A DNA stretch of 64,000 bases from Microbaculum marinum. GTDB taxonomy: Bacteria > Pseudomonadota > Alphaproteobacteria > Rhizobiales > Tepidamorphaceae. The position numbers were made by a program, and so were the translations under genes. The notes below the pieces were generated by a model that was given only the letters and a program-made list of their open reading frames with translations, was not told where the DNA came from and ran no database searches. The stretch is taken from assembly GCF_042646165.1 (NCBI RefSeq), contig NZ_JBHRTC010000013.1. One strand, written 5' to 3'. Below, one piece after another: positions 16,494 through 25,631 of this stretch. How positions within the stretch are numbered: position 1 is the stretch's first letter; each line of letters begins with the position of its first letter.

Positions 16494-17750
16494 ATGAAAC
16501 TGACCGTCAGGAAGCGTGCCGGCCGGGGCGTTCTTTTCGTCCACAGCAATTTTCCCGCGCAATTCGGCTTCGTCGCGCAGCTTCTGCAGCGCGAGGGGGT
16601 GAAGTGCACGTCCATCTGCTCGCCGAGCGGCACCACGCTGTTCGGCGTGCCGGCACTCAAGTGGAGGGCGCCCCGCGGCACCAGCAAGAGCACCTACACA
16701 CCGGCGACGAAGGCGGAAGCGGACATGCTGCGGGGCGCCGCGGCGGCCGAGCGCGCGATGGAACTCAAAAAAAAGGGCTTCGATCCGCTGTTGATCGTCG
16801 GTCATCCCGGCTGGGGCGAAACGCTGTTTCTCAAGGAGGTGTTTCCGAACGCCAGGCAGATTTCCTACGGCGAGTTCTACTACCACTCGCACGGCGCGGA
16901 TTCAGGCTTCGACCCGGAGTTCGGCGACGATGACTTCGGGGAGAAGCTGAAGATCGCCGGAAAGAACGCCACGCTTTCCCTGGCCTACGCCGACGCCGAC
17001 AGGATCATCTCCCCGACGCCGTTTCAGGCCTCGCTGATCCCGGAGACCTTCCGATCGAAGATGACGATCATCCACGAAGGCGTGGACGTCGATCGCGTCT
17101 ACAAGCGGCGCGGTTCGAAGCTGAAGGTCTCGGACGACCTGGTGCTCGACGAGACGACGCCGGTGATAACGTTCATCAACCGGTGCTTCGAGCCGTTGCG
17201 CGGCTATCACCGCTTCATGCGGGCCCTGCCGCGCGTTCTGGCGGAGGTTCCGGACGCTCATGTGTTGTTGATAGGCGAGGCAGGCGAGCGCGGCTACGGA
17301 ATGTCGCCGCCCAACGGCAGGACGTGGAAGGACATCTACCTGGAGGAGGTCGCCGATCGCCTCGACCTGTCGCGGGTCCATTTCACCGGCTGGCTTGCAC
17401 GCGACCGTATGCTGGCCGCCCTGTCGCTGTCGCGGGCGCACGTGTATTTCACCTATCCGTTCGTCATGTCGTGGTCGCTTCTCGAGGCGATGGCGTCGGA
17501 ATGCCTGGTGATCGGTTCCGATACCGCCCCCGTACGCGACGCGGTCACCGACGGCGAGAACGGCATACTCGTCGATTTCTTCGATCAGGATCGGCTGGCG
17601 GAGACGCTGGTCGAGGCCTGCCGCAATCCGGCCCGGTTCTCGGGGCTGCGGTCGGCCGCCCGCGAGACCATCGTCACCCGCTACAATCGCAAGACGATCT
17701 CCGAACCGGCCTGGCGCGACGTCATCGCCGATACGGTCGCCTGGACCTAG
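16494..17750 (+). CDS. family 4 glycosyltransferase
   Basis: 418-aa GT-B fold protein. The N-terminal domain begins with VLFVHSNFPAQF; the C-terminal donor domain has LLIGEAGERGYG, HFTGWLARDRMLAALSLSRAHVYFTYPFV and SWSLLEAMASECLVIGSDTAPVRD, with the ExxxxxE-type donor-binding region typical of GT4. It likely transfers a nucleotide-activated sugar onto a lipid-linked or protein acceptor in the cytoplasm. It closes the RTX/secretion gene set and may glycosylate the same surface polymer as the upstream enzymes. Donor and acceptor are unknown. Confidence 0.85.
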   Translation: MKLTVRKRAGRGVLFVHSNFPAQFGFVAQLLQREGVKCTSICSPSGTTLFGVPALKWRAPRGTSKSTYTPATKAEADMLRGAAAAERAMELKKKGFDPLLIVGHPGWGETLFLKEVFPNARQISYGEFYYHSHGADSGFDPEFGDDDFGEKLKIAGKNATLSLAYADADRIISPTPFQASLIPETFRSKMTIIHEGVDVDRVYKRRGSKLKVSDDLVLDETTPVITFINRCFEPLRGYHRFMRALPRVLAEVPDAHVLLIGEAGERGYGMSPPNGRTWKDIYLEEVADRLDLSRVHFTGWLARDRMLAALSLSRAHVYFTYPFVMSWSLLEAMASECLVIGSDTAPVRDAVTDGENGILVDFFDQDRLAETLVEACRNPARFSGLRSAARETIVTRYNRKTISEPAWRDVIADTVAWT

Positions 17751-17761
17751 CAACCCCTTTC

Positions 17762-17819
17762 CGGGATCTGCATCCCGCTGATGTACGGGAGCTGTGTACG
17801 GGGGGCGGCAGAGCCGCCC
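17762..17819 (+). terminator. two hairpins at the end of the surface/secretion block
   Basis: The first stem is CGGGAT-CTGC-ATCCCG at 17762-17777, 12 bases after the glycosyltransferase stop. The second is GGGCGGC-AGA-GCCGCCC at 17803-17819. Neither is followed by a T run. The pair marks a plausible transcription end before the IlvD operon. Confidence 0.45.
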
Positions 17820-17947
17820 GCCCCGCCTCCTGGCATGCCGGGGTCCCAAGCCGGATCAACCGCCGGCACTCCAGCAACCCCTGTCTACGCATCATCCAGG
17901 ATGCCGGGATTCTACGTCGGCGCACGAATTATGCCATTGCGTGAATC

Positions 17948-17957
17948 TGGTATGCCA
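17948..17957. promoter_or_regulatory. possible GntR-type operator TGGTATGCCA
   Basis: A 10-bp near-palindrome (8 of 10 symmetric positions) resembling TGGTATACCA sites bound by FCD-type GntR regulators of sugar-acid transporters. It lies 54 bases before the IlvD start, and the GntR regulator at the end of the same operon (23563) is the natural candidate binder. Confidence 0.4.
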
Positions 17958-18010
17958 ATAGACTGAGCGCACGAACCCGGGTGGAACGGGTCCGGTTTCT
18001 GGGGGACTGC

Positions 18011-19741
18011 ATGTCGGAGGACGACGGCCGCGCGCCTGTGCGGCTGCATTCGCGGATCAGCACCGACGGGCTCGACCGGACCCCGCACCGCGCATTCATG
18101 CGGGGCATGGGACTGTCGGACACCGAAATCGCCAGGCCCTTCATCGGCATCGTTTCGACCTATGGCGAGACGACGCCGTGCGTCGGCAATCTCGACGTCC
18201 AGGCCGCCGATGCCCATGCCGGCGTCTCCGAGGCCGGCGGCACCCCGCGCGCCTTCACCACCATCTCGGTCTCCGACGGCGTCAGCATGAACCACCAGGG
18301 CATGAAGTGCTCGCTGATGTCGCGGGAACTGATTGCCGATTCGGTGGAACTGGTGATGCGCGGCCATGCCTATGACGGGCTGGTCGCGTTCGGCGGCTGC
18401 GACAAGAACCTGCCGGCGATGATGATGGCGATGGTGCGTCTCAACGTACCGTCCGTCTTCGTCTACGGCGGCGCCGCGCTGGTCGGACAGCTCGACGGCA
18501 GGGATGTCTCTATCCTCACGGCCTACGAGGCCGCCGGCAGCGCCATGACCGGCGCGATCGACCGCGCCGCCGTCGACCGGCTGGAACGGGCGGCGCTGCC
18601 CACGATCGGCGCCTGTCCGGGGCAGTTCACCGCCAACACGATGGCGATGGTCTCCGAGGTGCTGGGCCTCGCCCCCATGGGCTCGGCGATGCTGCCGGCC
18701 GTCGACGCGAAGCGCCGCGGGCTCAACCGCGACGCCGGCCGGCTGGTCATGGAGATCCTCAGGAACGGCGGTCCCCTGCCGCGCGACATGATCACGAGGG
18801 CGAGCCTGGAAAACGCCTGCGCGATCGTCGCGGCGACGGGAGGCTCGACCAACGCGGCGATGCACATCCCGGCGATCGCCAACGAGGCCGGCGTCCGGTT
18901 CACGCTCGCCGACGCCGCCGCGGTGTTCGAGCGCACGCCCCTGATCGGCAACCTGCAGCCGGGCGGACGCTACTACGCCCAGCACGTCAACGCGATCGGA
19001 GGCGTCGCGGTGATCGTCAAGGAACTGATCCGCGCCGGCTTCATGGACGGCACGACGATAACAGTCTCAGGGCAGAGCCTTGGCACCGTGGTGGCACACG
19101 CACGACAGCCCGATGGCGATGTCGTGCGCAGCTGCGACGACCCGATTTCCCCCAGCGGCGGCGTCGTGGTGCTGAACGGAAACCTCGCCCCGGACGGCGC
19201 GCTCATCAAGGTCGCCGGCCTGAAGTCGCTCGTCCACGAAGGCCCGGCCCGCGTCTTCGAGAGCGAGGAGGCATGCATGGCGGTGATCCGCGCGCGCGCC
19301 TACTCGGAGGGCGACGTGATCATCATCCGCAACGAGGGACCGAAGGGCGGCCCCGGAATGCGCGAAATGCTTGGGCCCACTGCGGTTATCTACGGGCAGG
19401 GCATGGGCGAGAAGGTCGCCCTGATCACCGATGGCCGCTTCTCCGGAGCGACGCGGGGCATGTGCATCGGCTACCTGAGTCCGGAAGCCGCGGCCGGTGG
19501 CCCCCTGGCGCTGGTCCGCGACGGCGACCGCGTCCGCGTCGATGCGCGTGCCCGCCGCATCGATCTCTTGATCGACGACGACGAATTCGCCCGGCGCCGG
19601 GCGGTCTGGAAGCCCTTGCAGCGGCCGACGCGGCTTGCCGGGGCGATGCAGAAATACGCCGAGCAGGTCGGTTCGGCCCATCTCGGTGCGGTCACCCACG
19701 ACGGGGCGGCCGAGTGGCCGTACGAGGAGCCTGTCGAATGA
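18011..19741 (+). CDS. ilvD: IlvD/Edd-family dehydratase (dihydroxy-acid dehydratase)
   Basis: 576 aa from ATG 18011, preceded by GGGGGAC. Iron-sulfur dehydratase with three Cys in the family contexts: TPC (57), GGC (130) and GAC (202), with the 73/72 spacing of IlvD enzymes. The DGVSMNHQGM and TANTMAMVSEVLG segments also fit. IlvD dehydrates 2,3-dihydroxy acids in branched-chain amino acid synthesis; close relatives dehydrate sugar acids. The neighbours (hydroxy-acid dehydrogenase, TRAP importer, GntR regulator) favour a catabolic sugar-acid or hydroxy-acid role over biosynthesis, by inference. Its stop overlaps the next start (ATGA). Confidence 0.85.
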   Translation: MSEDDGRAPVRLHSRISTDGLDRTPHRAFMRGMGLSDTEIARPFIGIVSTYGETTPCVGNLDVQAADAHAGVSEAGGTPRAFTTISVSDGVSMNHQGMKCSLMSRELIADSVELVMRGHAYDGLVAFGGCDKNLPAMMMAMVRLNVPSVFVYGGAALVGQLDGRDVSILTAYEAAGSAMTGAIDRAAVDRLERAALPTIGACPGQFTANTMAMVSEVLGLAPMGSAMLPAVDAKRRGLNRDAGRLVMEILRNGGPLPRDMITRASLENACAIVAATGGSTNAAMHIPAIANEAGVRFTLADAAAVFERTPLIGNLQPGGRYYAQHVNAIGGVAVIVKELIRAGFMDGTTITVSGQSLGTVVAHARQPDGDVVRSCDDPISPSGGVVVLNGNLAPDGALIKVAGLKSLVHEGPARVFESEEACMAVIRARAYSEGDVIIIRNEGPKGGPGMREMLGPTAVIYGQGMGEKVALITDGRFSGATRGMCIGYLSPEAAAGGPLALVRDGDRVRVDARARRIDLLIDDDEFARRRAVWKPLQRPTRLAGAMQKYAEQVGSAHLGAVTHDGAAEWPYEEPVE

Positions 19742-20616
19742 CGGCGCGTATCGCCTTTCTCGGCCTCGGGCTCATGGGCGCGCCGATGGCCCGTCGACTG
19801 GCGCAATCGGGATGCGAACTCGTCGTGTGGAACCGCAGCCGCGAAAAAGCCGAGCCCTTCGTAGGACTTGCCGCGATCGCGGACACGCCCGCGGCCGCCG
19901 CAAAGGGGGCCGACCTCGTCTGCCTCTGCCTGACCGACGCGAAGGCCGTGGAGGCGGTGGTGTTCGGCAAGGACGGGCTGGTCGAGGCAGCGGACCTGCG
20001 CTGCGTCATCGACTTTTCATCGATACGCCCGGAAACGGCGCGCGATATCGCAGCCCGGCTCGGAGAGGCGACCGGCGCCGGCTGGATCGACGCGCCGGTC
20101 TCCGGCGGTGTCCCGGGTGCCGAGCAGGGCACACTCGTGGTGATGGCCGGCGGCGACGAGGGCGACGTCGAAGCGGCGAAGTCGCTGACGACAAGCCTCT
20201 ATTCGCGCTTCACCCACATGGGTCCGGTCGGCGCCGGACAGACCACGAAGCTCGCCAACCAGATCGTCGCCGGCTGCACGATCGCGATCGTCGCCGAAGC
20301 GGTGAACTTCGCCGAACGGTCCGGCATCGATGCGGCGAAACTGTTCGAGGCGCTGGGCGGCGGCTTCGCCGATTCGAAACCGTTCCAGATCTTCGGGCCG
20401 CGCATGGTCGCGCGCGACTACGAGAAGCCGCTCGGCACCTGCAGGCTGATGCTGAAGGACCTCGACACGGTTCGCGACGCGGCCAGGCCGATCGACGCAA
20501 TGCTGCCGATGGCCTCCGCGGCAGCGGAACTCTACCGGTCGACGGCGACACGCGATCTGCTGGACTCCGACATCTCAGCACTCATCGAAATGTTCGCGGG
20601 GGCAGCAAAGACGTGA
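19738..20616 (+). CDS. 3-hydroxyisobutyrate dehydrogenase-family oxidoreductase
   Basis: 292 aa. N-terminal Rossmann motif GLGLMG (9-14), the DAPVSGGVPGAEQGTL beta-hydroxyacid dehydrogenase signature near residue 120, and the catalytic Lys region GQTTKLANQIV. Members oxidise 3-hydroxyisobutyrate, tartronate semialdehyde, 6-phosphogluconate-like or other beta-hydroxy acids with NAD(P). It is coupled to the dehydratase upstream and the TRAP small permease downstream by 4-base overlaps. The substrate cannot be read from the sequence. Confidence 0.88.
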   Translation: MTARIAFLGLGLMGAPMARRLAQSGCELVVWNRSREKAEPFVGLAAIADTPAAAAKGADLVCLCLTDAKAVEAVVFGKDGLVEAADLRCVIDFSSIRPETARDIAARLGEATGAGWIDAPVSGGVPGAEQGTLVVMAGGDEGDVEAAKSLTTSLYSRFTHMGPVGAGQTTKLANQIVAGCTIAIVAEAVNFAERSGIDAAKLFEALGGGFADSKPFQIFGPRMVARDYEKPLGTCRLMLKDLDTVRDAARPIDAMLPMASAAAELYRSTATRDLLDSDISALIEMFAGAAKT

Positions 20617-21125
20617 GCGCTGCCGACCGCGACGACGCCATCGACATCCGCCTGCTCGGCCCCGAGCCCGGGCTCGGATGGATCGCCGTCGCGCTGAAGC
20701 TGTTCATCGCGGTCATTCTCCTGGCGCTCATGCTGCTTACCTGTGTCGACGTGGTCGGCCGCTACGTCTTCAACGCCCCGGTTCCGGGCGCTCCGGAACT
20801 GACCGAGTTCGGCATGGGCCTGCTGATCTTCGGTGCCCTGCCGCTGGTGACCGTGCGCAGGGAACACGTCTCGATCGAACTGATGACGGTGCTGTTCGCC
20901 GGCAGGGGGCAGAGGCTCCAGAACGCCGTCATGCAGCTGACCTCGCTGGTCGCGCTCGCGCTGATGGCCTGGCAGCTCTGGGAGCGCGGCATTGGCCTGT
21001 CGCGATACTCCGACAGTTCGATCTATCTCGGCCTGCCGCTCGCCCCCATGGCCTATTTCATGAGCATGATGAGCGGGCTCGCGGCGCTCGCGCTGCTCGT
21101 TTCGCTGGTGTGGAGGCGAGGGTGA
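20613..21125 (+). CDS. TRAP transporter small permease (DctQ)
   Basis: 170 aa from GTG 20613, which overlaps the previous stop as GTGA. Four hydrophobic helices follow the DctQ plan: a first helix at about 25-47 ending in VDVVGRYVFNAPVPGAPELTEF, then a second carrying VTVRREHVSIE. It forms the membrane part of a TRAP importer with the large permease at 21122. The length is normal. Confidence 0.92.
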   Translation: MSAADRDDAIDIRLLGPEPGLGWIAVALKLFIAVILLALMLLTCVDVVGRYVFNAPVPGAPELTEFGMGLLIFGALPLVTVRREHVSIELMTVLFAGRGQRLQNAVMQLTSLVALALMAWQLWERGIGLSRYSDSSIYLGLPLAPMAYFMSMMSGLAALALLVSLVWRRG

Positions 21126-22414
21126 TCACGGCCGCGATCGGTTTTCTGGTGGTCTTCGCGCTGCTTTTCCTCGGCACGCCGGTCGCCTTCGGCATGGGCC
21201 TCGTCGGCTTCGGCGGCTTCGGCCTGCTGGTCGGCTGGAAGCCGGCGCTGGCGATGCTCGGGCAGATTTCGTTCGAGACGACGATGAGTTCGTCCCTGTC
21301 CGTGCTGCCGCTGTTCATCCTGATGGGCAACCTGATCACACGGGCCGGCCTCAGCCGGGCGCTGTTCGACTGCGCCTACGCCTTCCTCGGCGCCCGTCGG
21401 GGCGGGCTGGCGATGGCGACGGTGGTGGCGTGCGGCGGCTTCGCGGCGGTGTCGGGCTCGTCGATGGCTACGTCGGCCACCATGGCAAAGGTCGCGATTC
21501 CGTCGATGCGCCGGTTCGGCTATGCCGACAGTCTCGCCGCCGGATCGATCGCTGCGGGGGGAACGCTCGGCATTCTGATCCCGCCTTCGGTGATCCTGGT
21601 GCTCTACGGCATCCTGACGTCGACCGACATCGGGGCGCTGTTCATCGCCGGTGTCATTCCCGGGATCCTCGGCGTGCTCCTCTACATGGCCGCCGTGGCC
21701 GTCACCACGGCGCGCAATCCCGACAACGGACGTCCGGGCGAACCCTCGTCCTGGACGCAGAGGCTCCAGACGCTGCGCGACATCTGGGGCGTGCTGGCGC
21801 TGTTCGCGCTGGTGATGGGTGGAATCTATCTGGGCGTCTTCACGCCGACCGAAGCCGCGGGCATCGGCGCCGGCGGGGCCTTCCTGTTCGCCCTCTACCG
21901 GGGCGGACTGACCTCAAGGCGCCTGTTCGCGGTGCTTGTCGAGACGGCGCTGACCTCGACCATGATGTTCGTCCTGCTGATCGGCGCCGTGCTGTTCTCC
22001 AACTTCATCAATGTCGCCGGCCTGCCGCGCGAACTCTCCGCCTGGATCACGGCAACGCAGGCGCCGCCGCTCGCGATCATGGCCATGATCCTGGTCGTCT
22101 ACGTGCTGCTCGGCTGCCTGCTCGAGAGCCTGTCGATGCTGCTGCTGACGGTGCCGATCTTCTTCCCGATCGTGCAGGGGCTCGGCTTCGATCCGGTGTG
22201 GTTCGGGATCATCGTGGTGGTTGTCATCGAGATCAGCCTCATCACGCCACCGATCGGCCTGAACGTGTTCGTGCTGAATGCCACGGTGCCGGACATCCCG
22301 GTCGGCACGATCTTCCGCGGCGTCGCCCCCTTCATCGCAGCCGACATCGTGCGGCTGGCGATCCTGGTGCTGCTGCCCGGCGTCACCCTTTTCCTCCCCT
22401 CGCTCATGCGCTGA
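21122..22414 (+). CDS. TRAP transporter large permease (DctM)
   Basis: 430-aa polytopic protein from GTG 21122 (GTGA overlap with the DctQ stop). DctM landmarks include FLGTPVAFGMGLVG, GSSMATSATMAKVAIPSM, GGTLGILIPPSVILVLYGI, FTPTEAAGIGAGGAF and LITPPIGLNVFVLN. It is the sodium-coupled transport channel of the TRAP system. The binding protein follows 59 bases later. Confidence 0.95.
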   Translation: MITAAIGFLVVFALLFLGTPVAFGMGLVGFGGFGLLVGWKPALAMLGQISFETTMSSSLSVLPLFILMGNLITRAGLSRALFDCAYAFLGARRGGLAMATVVACGGFAAVSGSSMATSATMAKVAIPSMRRFGYADSLAAGSIAAGGTLGILIPPSVILVLYGILTSTDIGALFIAGVIPGILGVLLYMAAVAVTTARNPDNGRPGEPSSWTQRLQTLRDIWGVLALFALVMGGIYLGVFTPTEAAGIGAGGAFLFALYRGGLTSRRLFAVLVETALTSTMMFVLLIGAVLFSNFINVAGLPRELSAWITATQAPPLAIMAMILVVYVLLGCLLESLSMLLLTVPIFFPIVQGLGFDPVWFGIIVVVVIEISLITPPIGLNVFVLNATVPDIPVGTIFRGVAPFIAADIVRLAILVLLPGVTLFLPSLMR

Positions 22415-22473
22415 GGAGACACAGCAACGATGCGGTCCCACCGAATGCCCGTTTCAGCCAAAGGAGCCTAACA

Positions 22474-23508
22474 ATGACACTCAGCCGCCGCACACTGCTC
22501 ACCGGCCTTGCCGCCGGTGCGCTGGCCCTGTCCGGGCTGGCAGCGTTCCACGAGCCCGCCAGCGCCCAGACCGTGATCCGCTTCTCCAACTGGGTGCCTC
22601 CGACCCATCCCGTCTCCACCGACGTGATCGGCAAGTGGGCCGAGAACGTGAAGGAGGCGACGGAGGGCCGGGTCGAGATCGAGGTGATCAGCCCACTCGG
22701 AAACCCGCCGTCGCACATCGATCTGGTGCAGAACGGCGTCGCCGACGCCGGCTTCATCGTGCACGGCTACACCCCGGACCGGTTCAAGCTGACCGAAGGT
22801 CCCGAACTGCCGTTCCTGGCCGATGACAGCCGTTCCGCCTCGATCGCCTACTGGAAGACCTACGAGAAGTTCTTCGCCGATGCCGGGGAGTATGACGGCG
22901 TCGAACTGATGGGGCTGTGGGTCCACGGGCCGGCCCACTTCTTCACCCGCGACAAGGAGATCAACACGCTCGACGACATGTCGAACCTTAAGATCCGGGT
23001 CGGCGGCGGCATGGCCAAGTATGTCGCTGAAGACCTCGGCACGGTGCCGTTCTTCGCCCCTTCGTCACAGAGCTACGAGGTGATCTCGAAGGGCGTGGCC
23101 GACGGCATCATGTTTCCCACCGAGTCCGTCTACAACTTCAAGATCGGGCCGGCGATCGGCCAGGCGCTCGAGGTGCCCGGTGGCCTCTACCGGTCGAGCC
23201 AGGGAATCGTGATGAACAAGGCGAAGTGGGATTCCCTGTCGCCCGAGGACCAGGAAGCCATCCGCGGCGTTTCGGGCCTGGCCATGGCCGAACTCGCCGC
23301 CAAGATGTGGGACGAGCAGGATGCGATCGGCAAGGAGGAACTGATCAAGGGCGGCACCAACTTCAAGACCGCCGACGGCGAACTGCTCGAGGAGATCAAG
23401 GCGAAGCTGTCGGTCGAGGAAGACAAGTGGATCGCGGCAGGCGACGGCAAGGTCGACCGCAAGGCCGCGCTCGACTATCTGAAGGAGCAGATCAAGGCGG
23501 CCAATTGA
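22474..23508 (+). CDS. TRAP transporter substrate-binding protein (DctP)
   Basis: 344 aa from ATG 22474 with AAGGAG about 8 bases upstream. A Tat/Sec-like signal (MTLSRRTLLTGLAAGALALSG, then ASA-Q) directs export. The mature part has FSNWVPPTHPVS at its start, LKIRVGGGMAKYVAEDLG and a C-terminal helical region. It captures an organic acid in the periplasm for the DctQM permease. Operon context suggests the ligand is the substrate of the dehydratase/dehydrogenase pair. Confidence 0.93.
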   Translation: MTLSRRTLLTGLAAGALALSGLAAFHEPASAQTVIRFSNWVPPTHPVSTDVIGKWAENVKEATEGRVEIEVISPLGNPPSHIDLVQNGVADAGFIVHGYTPDRFKLTEGPELPFLADDSRSASIAYWKTYEKFFADAGEYDGVELMGLWVHGPAHFFTRDKEINTLDDMSNLKIRVGGGMAKYVAEDLGTVPFFAPSSQSYEVISKGVADGIMFPTESVYNFKIGPAIGQALEVPGGLYRSSQGIVMNKAKWDSLSPEDQEAIRGVSGLAMAELAAKMWDEQDAIGKEELIKGGTNFKTADGELLEEIKAKLSVEEDKWIAAGDGKVDRKAALDYLKEQIKAAN

Positions 23509-23516
23509 GCCGTTTT

Positions 23517-23540
23517 CGGCGCCGGCTCCGTCCGGCGCCG
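23517..23540 (+). terminator. hairpin between dctP and the GntR gene
   Basis: 9-bp stem CGGCGCCGG/CCGGCGCCG with a CTCCGT loop, 8 bases after the dctP stop and preceded by TTTT. It probably limits read-through into the regulator gene or protects the 3' end of the binding-protein mRNA. Confidence 0.5.
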
Positions 23541-23562
23541 CCAACCTGCCGGGGACCGGAGT

Positions 23563-24246
23563 GTGAGTGAGCGCCTCAGCCTGTCCGCCCGCGCCCGCGT
23601 GGTGCTGGAGGACGACATTCTGTCGGGACGCATGAAGCCCGGCGAAGCCGTCGACGAGCGGGCCATCGCCGCCCGCCTCGGGATGTCGCGTACGCCGGTG
23701 CGCGAGGCGATACAGCAACTCGGCGCAACGGACCTGATCGAGATTCGCCCCCGCCAGACCGCGCTGGTCAAATCCCTTGATCCCTCCGTCATCCTCGAAC
23801 TTTTCGAAGCCCTGATCGGGCTGGAGAGCCTGGTCGCCGGACTGGCGGCCAGGCGGATCTCCGACAATGAGGTGCACGCGCTGGAGCGCCTGCACAGGCA
23901 GTCCGAATCACTGGTCGCCGCGCGCGACTTCCGCTCCTTCCAGCAGATGAACCTGGCTTTCCACAGGTCGATCTACGCGGCTTCGCGCAACGCGTGGCTG
24001 GCCACGGAGGCGAACCGGCTGCGCAGCCGCGTCGGTCCCTATCGGGAGTGGCTGTTTCAGAAGGTGAACCGGCTTTCGCGCTCCTACGAGGAACATTCAG
24101 GCCTGATCGCGGCCTTTCGTGCCGGCGACGAGGCCTCGGCATCGCGTTTGATGCGCGAACACGAGCAAATCGACAGCGATCGCCTGTTCGACTTCATGCT
24201 CGCCAACCGGCGCGGCGAGCCGGAGTTGTCCGAGCAAGTCAGCTAG
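23563..24246 (+). CDS. GntR-family (FCD) transcriptional regulator
   Basis: 227 aa from GTG 23563. N-terminal winged helix with VDERAIAARLGMSRTPVREAIQQL (about residues 26-50) and a C-terminal FCD ligand domain containing the LHRQ and MNLAFHRSIYAAS helices and EEHSGLIAAFRAGD near 180. Placed last in the TRAP/dehydratase operon, it likely senses the pathway acid and represses the operon. The candidate operator at 17948 lies at the operon head. Confidence 0.93.
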   Translation: MSERLSLSARARVVLEDDILSGRMKPGEAVDERAIAARLGMSRTPVREAIQQLGATDLIEIRPRQTALVKSLDPSVILELFEALIGLESLVAGLAARRISDNEVHALERLHRQSESLVAARDFRSFQQMNLAFHRSIYAASRNAWLATEANRLRSRVGPYREWLFQKVNRLSRSYEEHSGLIAAFRAGDEASASRLMREHEQIDSDRLFDFMLANRRGEPELSEQVS

Positions 24247-24492
24247 AACAGTGCTCGGTGGCCGGCATCCCGGTGCCGCCAGGCGACAACATGCTTGTCC
24301 GCACATGGGAACTGTGATCAATGCCCTTGCGTTTACGCGGACGCGTCTACGCCGGGGATGTCACGACCGTGTGCGACCGACTCCGACGGATGCCGGCCTC
24401 CGGTAACGCAGGCGGCGACCCGGTCTCGCCGGTTAACAATTGACCCGGGAGCCGGTAGAGGTGGTCCGCACGAAAACGAGAACGCAGACGAA

Positions 24493-25569
24493 ATGGCGAC
24501 GCTTTTCCTACACATAGGTCATTCGAAGACCGGTTCCTCCTATCTCCAGGCCTGCGCCCTCGAGTCGCGTAACGCCCTTGAGGAGAAGGGCATTCACTAC
24601 CCCGATCCGACCACGCGGACGAGCGGCATATTCGCGTCGTTTCCGCACGGAAACGGGGTGGTGCTCAGGAACTATCTCACCGGAAAGCTGGACGCGCCGA
24701 CGTTTCCCAGCGACCGCGACTGCCTGATCAGCAATGAGGGGCTGTTCTTCGAACTGACCGACGCATCGAAGATGGACATGCTCGTTGCCTGGGCGCGGTC
24801 GAGCGGCTTCGAAAAGACCGAAATGCTGCTGTTCGTCAGAGATCCGGTCGACGATATGGTGTCGCTCTACAGGCAGAAGGTGAAGAGCGGCGAGACGACC
24901 GAGTCGCTCAAGGACTATGCGACCCACTACACCAAGCCGAAACTGGTGAAGCGGCTGATAGACGCCGCGGGAAAGTATCCCGACATAAACCTGACGCTGA
25001 GGAACTATTCCAAGGTCAAGCGGAGCCTCGTCGAGGCGTTCGCCGAATGGCTCGGCGTTCCCGCCAACAGCCTGGCCGCGCCGGCCCAGAAGGTCGTCAA
25101 CCGGTCGCTCAGCGAGGACGAACTGGAGACGCTGAAGATCCTCAACCGGCATGTCGGCAAGGATTCCCGCTTTGCCGGACTCCAGCTTTGCGCCGACCTG
25201 CCGGAACTGGACGCGGGTACGCTGTACGTCGAGCAGGCGAGCATCGACGATATCTATGACGTGAACCGCGATGCCATCGACACCGTGAACCGGGCGCTGC
25301 CGGACGGCGAACACTACGCGCAGAAGCCGACGGCCGAGGTCCGCGAGACGGAGCGGGGTGACAATGTGACCCTGTCCACCACGCAGCTCGACTGCATTTT
25401 CGCCGCAATGACGAAGCGGACTGTCGAGCTTCAGGAAAAGATCGATCAACTCAAGGAAAAGAACCGGGAATTGAACCAGAAGCAGAAGAAGGTTCGCGAA
25501 CGGCTGCAGAAGCTGCGCGGCAATTCGAAACGCGGCAACGAAGAGGCCAGCGAAGCCGGGACGACCTGA
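24493..25569 (+). CDS. sulfotransferase-like P-loop protein with C-terminal coiled coil
   Basis: 358 aa from ATG 24493. It begins MATLFLHIGHSKTGSSYLQ, a P-loop of the PAPS-binding type seen in sulfotransferase-like proteins, with LLFVRDPVDDMVSLYRQK near 115-132 as the 3'-phosphate loop. The last 55 residues are a Lys/Glu/Gln-rich coiled coil (VELQEKIDQLKEKNRELNQKQK). It is likely to modify a surface glycan or lipid, but no acceptor is evident. A 246-base gap separates it from the GntR gene; another sulfotransferase-like gene follows. Confidence 0.72.
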   Translation: MATLFLHIGHSKTGSSYLQACALESRNALEEKGIHYPDPTTRTSGIFASFPHGNGVVLRNYLTGKLDAPTFPSDRDCLISNEGLFFELTDASKMDMLVAWARSSGFEKTEMLLFVRDPVDDMVSLYRQKVKSGETTESLKDYATHYTKPKLVKRLIDAAGKYPDINLTLRNYSKVKRSLVEAFAEWLGVPANSLAAPAQKVVNRSLSEDELETLKILNRHVGKDSRFAGLQLCADLPELDAGTLYVEQASIDDIYDVNRDAIDTVNRALPDGEHYAQKPTAEVRETERGDNVTLSTTQLDCIFAAMTKRTVELQEKIDQLKEKNRELNQKQKKVRERLQKLRGNSKRGNEEASEAGTT

Positions 25570-25631
25570 CGTCCCTTGGTTCGCGTTCGACCGGTAAACA
25601 ACAAGATCGATTGGCTTGATTGGAGTACAAT

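Noticed and set aside
17981..18010. Upstream GTG/ATG start for the IlvD gene
   Set aside because: ATG 18011 has a G-rich ribosome-binding site immediately upstream and gives the usual N-terminus; the earlier start has none.
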